Notes under the pieces: generated by a model
What the model saw: only the letters and a program-made list of their open reading frames with translations
What the model was told of the DNA's origin: nothing
The model's database searches: none
Shown here: piece after piece, positions 1-5,388 of the stretch
Position numbering within the stretch: the first letter of the stretch is position 1
Layout: each line of letters starts with the position of its first letter
Source of the DNA: Desulfobacterales bacterium
GTDB lineage: Bacteria; Desulfobacterota; DSM-4660; Desulfatiglandales; JALVZP01
Direction: 5' to 3'
Length of the DNA: 6,454 bases
NCBI GenBank assembly: GCA_027064285.1
Contig: JAMOPX010000202.1
Span: 1 to 6,454 of the forward strand
Made by a program: the position numbers and the translations under genes

Positions 1-154
1 AAGCTTCTTTTTATTAAACTTTGCAATCCAGTTAAGTATAAGCTTATAGATTTTCTTTACAAAGTATCTCCTGAGTCCCTCATAGGGATAAGGAGTAGTA
101 GTTCGCTTTTAAGCAGGGTTGATTCTTTTGATTACCAGATATGTAATAATTTAA
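1..154. other. Left-edge region without an assignable gene
   Basis: The first 154 bases hold no gene I can name. Frame 1 on the plus strand is open from the window edge to a TGA at 163-165 (54 codons). Its translation has no recognised motif, although the stretch SRVDSFDYQICNNL near its end faintly recalls the middle of FliS, just before the FliS-like tail continues in another frame. On the minus strand a frame is open from about position 107 to the window edge, but it has no start codon. The region could be a degraded 5' part of fliS or foreign DNA joined to it. Confidence 0.4.
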
Positions 155-310
155 CTATATTTTGATACATCTGGTAGTCAGAATGAATACCTCATAATGC
201 AGGCAGATACCAACAACAGAATAGATTTGATAGAGCATGTGAAAGAGCTGTTTGATGAGATAAAAGATGCTTGGGTGCAGATATCTAAGAAAGGTATAAA
301 AGATGAATGA
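155..310 (+). pseudogene. FliS-like flagellar export chaperone, C-terminal fragment
   Basis: FliS binds the C-terminus of flagellin in the cytosol and keeps it unpolymerised until export. Only a C-terminal piece is visible. The frame opens after a TAA at 152-154. The first ATG is at 197, with no clear ribosome binding site, and gives 37 residues. The stretch with QADTNNRIDLIEHVKELF followed by DEIKDAWVQI fits the last helices of FliS, where an 'An..d...i.ev..ll.elr.aW..i' pattern is usual. FliS proteins are normally about 125-140 residues, so roughly two thirds are missing or lie in another frame (frame 1 is open to 165). Its TGA overlaps the next ATG by 8 bases, as expected inside a flagellar operon. 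Either it is a truncated or frameshifted fliS, or the assembly carries an error near 150-165. The FliS identity rests on this short tail alone. Confidence 0.45.
291..294 (+). promoter_or_regulatory. Ribosome binding site of the coiled-coil flagellar gene
   Basis: AAGG lies 8 bases before the ATG at 303, inside the 3' end of the FliS-like frame. It supports that start and suggests translational coupling to the preceding gene. Confidence 0.5.
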
Positions 311-707
311 AGACCAGTTCTTGGATCTGAAAATAGAGAAATTGAAGAAGCTTTTAAAATTAGATGATCTTTTAATAGAAGCTATGGAGAAAGAAGATAT
401 GGATTCAATAGCTTCTTTTATGGAAGAAAAATTTATGGTCATAAATGAAATAAAGGCTATAGATAAGAAACTAAAAGAGAAGAAAAGAGAAAAAGTTTTC
501 GCTGAACAATCTGAACAAAGAGAGCAAAAGTTCCGATATATAAAACAAGTCTTAAATAGACTCAAAAATAAAGAGGAGAGGCTTTTATATATGGCTTGTG
601 AAAAGATGGAACACTTAGAAAAAGAATTAAAACAAATAAATGAGGCTTTAAAAATAAAAAAAAGTATAAAAAAAGATGAAAGAAAAAAAGTGTTTTTGAA
701 AGGGTAG
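303..707 (+). CDS. Small coiled-coil protein, probable FliT/FlgN-type flagellar chaperone
   Basis: This 134-residue protein is almost entirely helical and highly charged, with about a quarter lysine and many Glu and Leu residues. It has no signal peptide or membrane segment, so it should be cytoplasmic. Residues about 18-58 read as a helix-turn-helix hairpin (DLLIEAMEKEDMDSIASFM, then a second helix with VINEIKAIDKKL). This resembles the 'l.ea.e.eD.e.l..ll.er..li.eI..ld' pattern of FliT/FlgN-like export chaperones that bind filament cap or hook-junction proteins. Residues 73-118 form a second coiled coil. The tail is very basic and is encoded by A-rich runs. The ATG at 303 overlaps the FliS-like stop by 8 bases and follows AAGG. 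The position directly after a fliS-like gene is where fliT-type genes often sit. The family call comes from pattern and context; a general coiled-coil protein remains possible. Confidence 0.5.
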   Translation: MNEDQFLDLKIEKLKKLLKLDDLLIEAMEKEDMDSIASFMEEKFMVINEIKAIDKKLKEKKREKVFAEQSEQREQKFRYIKQVLNRLKNKEERLLYMACEKMEHLEKELKQINEALKIKKSIKKDERKKVFLKG

Positions 708-711
708 GATA

Positions 712-924
712 ATGACAAACTCTGTCCACGTAGTAAAAAACATAGCTCGAATATATGAAAATAGGCTTTTAAAAAATGAGCATCAAAAGCCCAGTAAAAG
801 CTCTTCGGGGAAGAAATATATTGATGAAGTTGACATTTCTATAGAGGGAAAAAAGAAGCAAATCTTGGAAAATATTGTTTTGGAAGCTATAGATGAATTA
901 CCAACCAAAACCTTTGAGAAGTAG
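712..924 (+). CDS. Hypothetical 70-residue protein in the flagellar cluster
   Basis: I do not recognise this protein. It has 70 residues, is soluble and charged, and lacks a signal peptide or membrane helix. Residues 1-20 look like an amphipathic helix (NSVHVVKNIARIYENRLL), followed by a Ser/Lys-rich linker (27-35). Next comes the segment YIDEVDISIEGKKKQILENI, whose 'D.VdIS.egkk' wording recalls small flagellar regulators such as FlgM. The usual FlgM C-terminal sigma-28-binding region is not evident, so I do not assign that name. The start is supported by AGGG at 701-704, 7 bases upstream, and it lies only 4 bases after the preceding stop. The last 32 bases overlap the start of the HD-GYP gene in another frame. 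Such packing suggests a real, co-translated gene with a job tied to its neighbours. Confidence 0.55.
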   Translation: MTNSVHVVKNIARIYENRLLKNEHQKPSKSSSGKKYIDEVDISIEGKKKQILENIVLEAIDELPTKTFEK

Positions 925-1879
925 TGAGGATGATGACACATATGAGAAGAAAGAAGATCTTCTCTCTGCTTTAACCTCGGTCGTTAGATTTTCCATAAAC
1001 AAAAAGGATGATATACAGGAATTTTTTAAAGAAGTGGTTAATCAAATCTATCGAGTTGTATCTGCAGATAGGGTTTCTTTAAGTTTAAAAGGTAGAATGG
1101 AATGCAATGATGTTTCCAGTAAAAAGAGACCAAAAGTAGTTTATGTTCCTATAAATATAAAAGAAAATGATATGGACATATGCATAGGGCATATCAAATT
1201 AGAGAAAGGTAGAGATCAGAATATAGAGCCTGAAGAGATTAATTTTTTAGAAACAATGGCTTATTTAACAGGACTTAAGTTTCAAAATAGTATATTGGAA
1301 CTAGTAGTGTATGAAGGATTGGTCCAGACCTTAAAAGTACTTGTAAATACAGTGGAGGCAAAAGATGTTTATACAAAATTTCACTCCCATAGGGTTGCTC
1401 AATATTCTCTTGGAATAGCTAAGATTATGGATTTGCCAAAAGAAGAGAAGGATATAATCAAGATAGGAGGAATACTACATGATATAGGTAAAATAGCAAT
1501 ACCTGAAAATATTTTGCTTAAAGAAGGGAAACTTACAGAAGAGGAATTTAATGTAATAAAAATGCACACCACTTTTGGGAATGAGATCCTTAAGCCTTTA
1601 AGATTCTTTCATCAAGAGAGAATGATTGTATTATATCATCACGAAAGATGGGATGGAAGTGGTTATCCAGAAGGGTTAAAAGGGGAAAATATTCCTCTTC
1701 CTGCAAGGATTTTGGCAGTTGCTGATTCTTTTGATGCTATGACCTCTGACAGGATATATCGAAAAGCAAGATCTTTTGAAGATGCTCTAAAGGAGATAAA
1801 GGATTTAGCAGGAATAAAATATGATCCTTATGTGGTAAATGCATTTGACTTTTTCTTAAAAAGAGAATATCTAAAATAA
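893..1879 (+). CDS. HD-GYP domain protein with GAF-like N-terminus, probable c-di-GMP phosphodiesterase
   Basis: HD-GYP proteins hydrolyse cyclic di-GMP at a metal centre and so tend to favour motility. Residues about 22-140 form a GAF-like sensor region (EFFKEVVNQIYRVVSADRVSL, then a strand-rich part and ETMAYLTGLKFQNSILEL). Residues about 141-328 are the HD-GYP domain. The metal-site residues are all present: H164, H196-D197 in LHDIGK, H225, H249-H250 and D278. The signature HHERWDGSGYP covers 249-259, and the end carries the usual YDPYVV motif (310-315). There is no membrane segment or receiver domain, so it should be cytosolic and respond to a ligand or partner through the GAF-like region. 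The ATG at 893 overlaps the previous gene by 32 bases and is the only in-frame ATG before the sensor region; its ribosome site (GGAAG near 880) is weak, so coupling is likely. The specificity (c-di-GMP rather than cGAMP) is inferred from the family. Confidence 0.9.
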   Translation: MNYQPKPLRSSEDDDTYEKKEDLLSALTSVVRFSINKKDDIQEFFKEVVNQIYRVVSADRVSLSLKGRMECNDVSSKKRPKVVYVPINIKENDMDICIGHIKLEKGRDQNIEPEEINFLETMAYLTGLKFQNSILELVVYEGLVQTLKVLVNTVEAKDVYTKFHSHRVAQYSLGIAKIMDLPKEEKDIIKIGGILHDIGKIAIPENILLKEGKLTEEEFNVIKMHTTFGNEILKPLRFFHQERMIVLYHHERWDGSGYPEGLKGENIPLPARILAVADSFDAMTSDRIYRKARSFEDALKEIKDLAGIKYDPYVVNAFDFFLKREYLK

Positions 1880-1936
1880 TTAGAAATAAAAACAAAAGAA
1901 AAATCACAGTAAAGATAAATTATAATATTCCTATAG

Positions 1937-2305
1937 AATGCGAGGCTGTGCCGTCTAATTGGTCTTTATCGAAATAGCAAAAGTGAAGCGGGGAAGTTTG
2001 TGCGAAGGTTAGAGGAAGAAATGGCCTCTCTCTTCACCTTTCTTACTGAAGATGAAGTAGAACCTACTAACAACCTGGCTGAACGAACAATTCGTTTTGG
2101 AGTTTTGTGGAGGAAAAGAAGCCAGGGCACTCAAAGCGATAAAGGGTGCCGTTGGGTGGAGCGAATTTTATCTCTACGACAGACCTGTAAGCTACAATGT
2201 AAATCTACTTTTAATGTTCTTGTAGATGCGTTCTCTGCTTATTTTAAGGGTCAAAAACCTGACCTTGAATGGTTAACAAAACCAGCAGCATATAGTACCC
2301 TGTGA
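1937..2305 (+). pseudogene. IS66-family transposase, C-terminal fragment
   Basis: This DDE transposase remnant has 122 codons, against about 450-520 for complete IS66 transposases. The frame reads NARLCRLIGLYRNSKSEAGK and continues through FVRRLEEEMASLFTFL to the hallmark VEPTNNLAERTIRFGVLWRK. The NN..AER motif contains the catalytic Glu of the DDE triad. SQGTQSDKG and VERILSLRQTC follow, then the C-terminal STFNVLVDAFSAYFKGQ. The first two Asp residues of the triad are missing, so it cannot be active. A GTG at 2000 could start a shorter frame of 101 residues, but homology clearly continues upstream of it to about 1937, so that GTG is an internal codon of the old gene. The stop TGA (2303-2305) lies inside the terminal inverted repeat. 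Confidence 0.88.
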
Positions 2306-2313
2306 TCGCTTAC
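2302..2313 (-). repeat. Right terminal inverted repeat of the IS66 remnant
   Basis: Read on the minus strand inward from 2313 the sequence is GTAAGCGATCAC. This matches the GTAAGCG-type start usual for IS66 ends. It directly follows, and overlaps, the transposase stop codon, as expected at the 3' end of such an element. Confidence 0.7.
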
Positions 2314-2348
2314 CTTTTTTTGCCTTTATATCGCAAAATGTAATATTT

Positions 2349-2396
2349 TTGATATATATTATCAAGTATAGTTAAAAATCAATAACTATATATCAA
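2349..2396. repeat. Nested AT-rich inverted repeats at the end of livF
   Basis: Three perfect pairings can be read: TTGATA/TATCAA (2349-2354 with 2360-2365, 5-base loop), TATAGTTA/TAACTATA (2367-2374 with 2383-2390, 8-base loop), and TTGATATATA/TATATATCAA (2349-2358 with 2387-2396). The last two overlap, so they could be alternative or combined folds. The cluster spans the livF stop codon (2386-2388) and lies in the convergent gap. There is no T-run after the hairpins on either strand, so a standard intrinsic terminator is not supported. AT richness makes some pairing likely by chance. Confidence 0.4.
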
Positions 2397-3111
2397 TGTT
2401 GCTAATAAGCTCATTTTTTGTTCCATGAAATACCAAAGAGCCGTTTTCAATAATATAAGCCCTATCTATTAAAGGCAAAACAGGCATTGCAAACTGTTCC
2501 GCAATAAGTATGCTTGTGCCACTGTCTTTTATTTTACTCAGAGCATCCAGAAGTTTGCTGTAAAAGACTGGAGAAAGTCCAAATAAAGGTTCATCTAAAA
2601 GTAAAAGTCTTGGATTTGGCATAAGTGCCATAGATATAGAAAGCATCTGTTGCTCTCCTCCACTTAAAAGACCCGCTTTTTCATTGCGCAGATCTTTGAG
2701 GCGTGGAAATATTGAATATACAAAAGCTATTCTTTTGCTTAACTCATTTCTTTTTAAGATAAACCCGGCTATTTTCAGGTTCTCCTCTACGCTACTTTCA
2801 GGAAAAACAGAGTGCCTTTCTCTGCACAGAACAATTCCCATTCTTGCTCTTTTGTAGGGCCAAAGTTTTGTAATGTCTCTTTGGGCAAAATATACCTTTC
2901 CAAATATCGTAATCCTTTGCCCTCCCCTTCTTTTCTCATTTTTTTGAATGTCTAAAATAAGGCCAGAAATGACATTAAGAATAGTGCTTTTTCCAGAGGA
3001 GTTGGGGCCAAAAAGCCCCACTACCTCTGTCTCTCCAACTGAAATACTTATTTCATTTACAGCAATTGCATTCTCAAAAAATACTATTATTTCTTTTGCT
3101 TCAAGTATCAT
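2386..3111 (-). CDS. livF: Branched-chain amino acid-type ABC transporter ATPase (LivF-like)
   Basis: This is one of the two cytoplasmic ATPases that drive a HAAT-family importer for branched-chain amino acids or similar substrates. It has 241 residues, close to the usual 233-240 of LivF. The Walker A motif is GPNSSGKST (35-43), with Ser in place of the usual Gly at position 38; the essential Gly, Lys and Ser remain. The Q-loop region is followed by VFPESSVEENL (102-112), the LivF-type 'FP.lTVeENL' motif. The signature is LSGGEQQ (149-155) and Walker B is LLLLDEP (169-175), followed by FGLSP. The H-loop position reads AEQF (204-207), matching the EQ found in LivF instead of His. An extra loop of about ten residues (54-66) lies after the first helix. 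The ATG overlaps the stop of the upstream Spy-like gene by 4 bases (ATGA), so translation is probably coupled. It is the last gene of the operon. The substrate cannot be told from the sequence. Confidence 0.88.
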   Translation of the reverse strand: MILEAKEIIVFFENAIAVNEISISVGETEVVGLFGPNSSGKSTILNVISGLILDIQKNEKRRGGQRITIFGKVYFAQRDITKLWPYKRARMGIVLCRERHSVFPESSVEENLKIAGFILKRNELSKRIAFVYSIFPRLKDLRNEKAGLLSGGEQQMLSISMALMPNPRLLLLDEPLFGLSPVFYSKLLDALSKIKDSGTSILIAEQFAMPVLPLIDRAYIIENGSLVFHGTKNELISNIDI

Positions 3112-3584
3112 TTATGTTTGCCTAAATGCTTGTGGCCGCGCATATATCTTTTGTGCCTCATAACCTTTTTTTTCATAAGCTTTCTCAAAAGCTTAAATCT
3201 CTCTAATCCGAGTATTTTTCTTACTCCAAGCATATAAAGAAATCTCTCTTTCATAAACTCGCTTTTTGCCTTTTGAAGCTGATCAAATTGAGCTATCACC
3301 GCATTTTCATCTATCTTTTCAGATTCAAACATTTCCCTTAGCTTGAGATCTGCCTTTTCTATCTGCGCTTTCAGATCTATAAGCTTGCTTTTTGTATCAA
3401 CAAGTAACTTATTGAGTGCCTCTTTCTCTTCTTCAGTGAGCTTTAACTCAGAGGAAATAGTAGGACTCTCCCACCATTTCTTTAAGGGAATCATGAAAAA
3501 ATTCCACTTCACTGGTTTTGCATAGGCAGAAGCAAAAACCCCAAAAATGAATAACACACTAACAAAACAGGCCAATCTTTTCAT
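3108..3584 (-). CDS. Exported Spy/CpxP-like small helical protein inside the liv operon
   Basis: This 158-residue protein begins with a clear signal peptide: a KR n-region, a hydrophobic core LACFVSVLFIFGVF, and a likely cut after ASAYA at residue 22. The mature part is helical and charged. LKLTEEEKEALNKLL (47-61) resembles the first LTxxQ-like motif of the Spy/CpxP/metal-sensor superfamily. A long helix pair follows (62-118), then ILGLERFKLLRKL (124-136), which takes the place of the second motif. The tail (138-158) is rich in Lys, Arg and His (RHKRYMRGHKHLGKHK) and could bind metal or an acidic surface. Family members act as periplasmic chaperones or metal-linked envelope-stress proteins. 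It starts 4 bases after the livG stop behind a near-perfect Shine-Dalgarno and ends with a 4-base overlap into livF, so it is an integral member of the operon. That place is unusual. The fold assignment is moderate; a role in protecting or assisting the transporter's periplasmic partner is only a guess. Confidence 0.72.
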   Translation of the reverse strand: MKRLACFVSVLFIFGVFASAYAKPVKWNFFMIPLKKWWESPTISSELKLTEEEKEALNKLLVDTKSKLIDLKAQIEKADLKLREMFESEKIDENAVIAQFDQLQKAKSEFMKERFLYMLGVRKILGLERFKLLRKLMKKKVMRHKRYMRGHKHLGKHK

Positions 3585-3587
3585 TTC

Positions 3588-3597
3588 ATCACCTCCT
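3588..3597 (-). promoter_or_regulatory. Strong Shine-Dalgarno of the Spy-like gene
   Basis: AGGAGGTGAT is a near-complete complement to the 16S rRNA 3' end and lies 3 bases before the ATG at 3584. It overlaps the last two Arg codons (AGG AGG) and the TGA stop of livG. Spacing counted from the AGGAGG core is 7 bases. It is by far the strongest site in the operon, which suggests that the exported protein is made in larger amounts than the ATPases. Confidence 0.8.
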
Positions 3598-4356
3598 AAA
3601 ATTTATTTTAGCCTTTCCAATATAGGCTGATCTGACTGTTTGATCCTGCATAACTTCCTCAGGTGTGCTATCAGCTATTTTTCTGCCAAAGTTTAAAACA
3701 ATTACTCTATGGGCAATTTGAAAAAGCTCTTTTATCCTGTGCTCTACCATGATGATGGTTAATCCCTGATCATTTAATCTTTTTATAACAGGTATAATAG
3801 ATGCAACTTCTGGTTTGGACATACCTGAAAGAATCTCATCCAGAATAAGTAAGTCAGGATTAAGTGCTATACACCTCGCAAGCTCCACCCTTCTTAGATA
3901 TCCATGAGGAATCTCTGAGGTCTCTTTATAAAGGATACGAGAATCCCTTTCAAAACCCAGCTCTTCTAAAAGATCTATTGCCACCTCGTCTCTTCTTCCG
4001 AACGATCCTCCTTTAAGTCTCTTTACTCTATCAGAACAAAGAGAGATAACCACATTTTTATACACAGGAATCTTGTAAAAAGGTCTTATAAACTGAAAAG
4101 ATCTGACCAAACCTATATTGGCAATTTTATAAGGACTAAGTCCTGTTATATCTGTACCTTTGTACAGCACCTTTCCCTTATCAGGCTTTAAAAAACCAGT
4201 GATTATATTTATAAGCGTACTTTTTCCAGACCCATTAGGGCCAATTATTCCTAAGAGTTCTCCTTTTTTTAGATTCAGAGACAAGGAATCCACAGCTTTT
4301 ATTCCTCCGAATGACTTGCTCAGATCTCTTACTTCTAAAATTATATCTCTTTCCAT
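3589..4356 (-). CDS. livG: Branched-chain amino acid-type ABC transporter ATPase (LivG-like)
   Basis: This is the second ATPase of the importer, with 255 residues, the normal LivG length. It opens with ILEVRDLSKSFGGIKAVDSL, typical of LivG. Walker A is GPNGSGKST (39-47) and the Q-loop Gln is Q88 in RSFQ. The signature segment reads IPHGYLRRVELARCIA (149-164), where a canonical ABC protein has LSGGQ; LivG proteins commonly use a diverged LPYG-like form. Walker B is LLILDE (169-174), but the usual Pro after the Glu is Ile (DEILSGMSKPE), an atypical D-loop approach. The H-loop His is H206 in MVEHR. The C-terminus holds AYIGK, equivalent to the 'AYLG' end of the family. The ATG overlaps the livM end by 16 bases with only a weak GAGAG upstream, so coupling to livM is likely. 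Active-site residues for ATP hydrolysis are present. Confidence 0.9.
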   Translation of the reverse strand: MERDIILEVRDLSKSFGGIKAVDSLSLNLKKGELLGIIGPNGSGKSTLINIITGFLKPDKGKVLYKGTDITGLSPYKIANIGLVRSFQFIRPFYKIPVYKNVVISLCSDRVKRLKGGSFGRRDEVAIDLLEELGFERDSRILYKETSEIPHGYLRRVELARCIALNPDLLILDEILSGMSKPEVASIIPVIKRLNDQGLTIIMVEHRIKELFQIAHRVIVLNFGRKIADSTPEEVMQDQTVRSAYIGKAKINFRR

Positions 4357-5381
4357 CTCTCGATCTGGTGGTACTTCCTGCTTATATACGAAAATATTCC
4401 CTCAGGAACAAGCAATATAAACATGATCAACAAGACAGAATAAATAACGATCCTGAGTGTTCCAAATCCTCTAAGCATCTCTGAAAGAGGACACACAACA
4501 AATGCGCCTATTAATGAACCACTAAAGCCGTCTATTCCTCCCAGTATTGAACAGGCAAGAGGAATAATAGAATAATCCAAGGAAAATGCAGAAATTCCTA
4601 CAAATTGATAGTAATGACACATACATGCTCCTGAAAAACATCCTAATGCTGAAGAGAGAAAGATTACAAAGAACTTTATTTTATAGATGTTTATTCCTGA
4701 GGACATTAGAGAAAACTCGTTGTCCTTTATTCCTATTATAAGCAGGCCAAAATCAGTGGACATAAGCCTTCTCAAGCAAAAGAAAGCCCCTATTAGCACC
4801 AAAGCTGGGAAATACATTTCTACATAATAATTACCAATAGGAGAAATTCCACTTATCCCGCTTGTTCCTCCAAAGATTTCAGTAGCTTCGATTACCTTAG
4901 AAAAAAACATGGGTATGCAAAGGGTTATCATAGCAAAGTATATTCCTTTGATCTTGGATGCAGGAAACAGTATTAATGTACAAATGAGTGCGCCAAAGCC
5001 AGATGCAAGCAATATAGAAAAAGGAACAGGAATGTGAAAATTGATATTAAATATACCTGAAATATATGCACCAGTTCCAAAAACAAATGCCTGTCCTAAG
5101 GAGACAAGTCCCACATATGAAAGAAGCTCCCAGCTTATAGCAAGAATTGCTATAAGACAGGTAATATAAAACACTCTTTCCCAGTAATATCCCAAGATAG
5201 CTTTTAGAAGAGGAAAAATAAATATAAAAAGGATAAGACAAAGCTTAGGAGCAATTACATAGGAAATCTCTTTTAAAGAAAGCAAGGTATATATATCATT
5301 ACACCTTGCCTTTATGGCTCTGTCTATACGCTCCTTTCTTTTCGCTATATTCACTGTATTCAGTGTATTCAGTGTATTCAC
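4341..5381 (-). CDS. livM: Branched-chain amino acid-type ABC transporter permease (LivM-like)
   Basis: This is an inner-membrane permease that pairs with LivH to form the substrate channel. It has 346 residues and about eight or nine hydrophobic segments, near 42-63, 70-90, 93-111, 120-140, 147-163, 189-205, 236-257, 270-296 and 309-332. Family motifs are GLVSLGQAFVFGTGAY (91-106), GGTSGISGI (171-179), the cytoplasmic ATPase-contact region IGIKDNEFSLMSSGIN (216-231), LGGIDGFSGSLIGAF (280-294) and PEGIF (326-330). The GTG start at 5381 shares one base with the livH stop and follows GAGGAG by 8 bases, so it is well supported. The first 11 residues, NTLNTLNTVN after the start, come from a 9-bp tandem repeat and are not part of the conserved protein. 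About 40 hydrophilic residues precede the first membrane helix, a somewhat long N-terminus. Confidence 0.9.
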   Translation of the reverse strand: MNTLNTLNTVNIAKRKERIDRAIKARCNDIYTLLSLKEISYVIAPKLCLILFIFIFPLLKAILGYYWERVFYITCLIAILAISWELLSYVGLVSLGQAFVFGTGAYISGIFNINFHIPVPFSILLASGFGALICTLILFPASKIKGIYFAMITLCIPMFFSKVIEATEIFGGTSGISGISPIGNYYVEMYFPALVLIGAFFCLRRLMSTDFGLLIIGIKDNEFSLMSSGINIYKIKFFVIFLSSALGCFSGACMCHYYQFVGISAFSLDYSIIPLACSILGGIDGFSGSLIGAFVVCPLSEMLRGFGTLRIVIYSVLLIMFILLVPEGIFSYISRKYHQIERWKEI

Positions 5382-5388
5382 TATATTC
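5344..5388 (-). repeat. Five 9-bp tandem repeats across the livH/livM junction
   Basis: On the minus strand the copies read GAATATAGT, GAATACACT, GAATACACT, GAATACAGT and GAATATAGC, at 5388-5344. The middle pair is identical and the others differ at one to three positions. The array includes the end of livH (its TAG stop), the GTG start of livM and the first codons of livM, where it is read as NTL NTL NTV NI. The unit is a multiple of three, so copy-number change would lengthen or shorten the LivM N-terminus without breaking the frame. Confidence 0.85.

Larger units (their letters stand above)
1937..2313 (+). mobile_element. IS66-family insertion sequence, 3' remnant
   Basis: The remnant runs from the first sense codon after a TAG (1934-1936) to the terminal repeat at 2313. 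It keeps the C-terminal part of the transposase and one end of the element. Its base composition (about 40-52% GC in the lines I counted) is higher than that of the neighbouring genes (about 33% in one counted line), which supports foreign origin. The left end, the accessory genes and the N-terminal two thirds of the transposase are absent. The 8 bases next to the right end are CTTTTTTT (2314-2321). IS66 elements usually make 8-bp target duplications, but with the left end lost the second copy cannot be found here. Confidence 0.8.

Noticed and set aside
1..107. Minus-strand frame with TPYPYEGLRRYFVKK running off the left edge
   Set aside because: No start codon is present in the frame and no family is recognised, so it cannot be supported as a gene.
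155..718. Long open frame on the minus strand (187 codons)
   Set aside because: It is the antisense of an A-rich lysine/glutamate coiled-coil gene and reads as Phe/Ser-rich low-complexity protein. The plus-strand frame has ribosome sites and operon overlaps.
930..974. ATG pair at 930/933 behind GTGAGG as an alternative start near the HD-GYP gene
   Set aside because: These ATGs are not in the HD-GYP frame and lead to a 14-codon dead end.
1921..1926. TATAAT resembling a -10 box before the IS66 remnant
   Set aside because: No -35-like hexamer lies 16-18 bases upstream, the region is AT-rich, and the downstream frame is a broken transposase.
1880..1936. Intrinsic terminator after the HD-GYP gene
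   Set aside because: I searched for a stem followed by a T-run; the stretch is A-rich without a GC-containing hairpin.
2000..2305. A complete small gene starting at GTG 2000
   Set aside because: Transposase homology continues in frame upstream to 1937, so this is only the tail of an IS66 transposase.
5047..5241. Minus-strand 64-codon frame within livM
   Set aside because: It overlaps livM in another frame on the same strand, with no motif; livM is clearly the coding frame.
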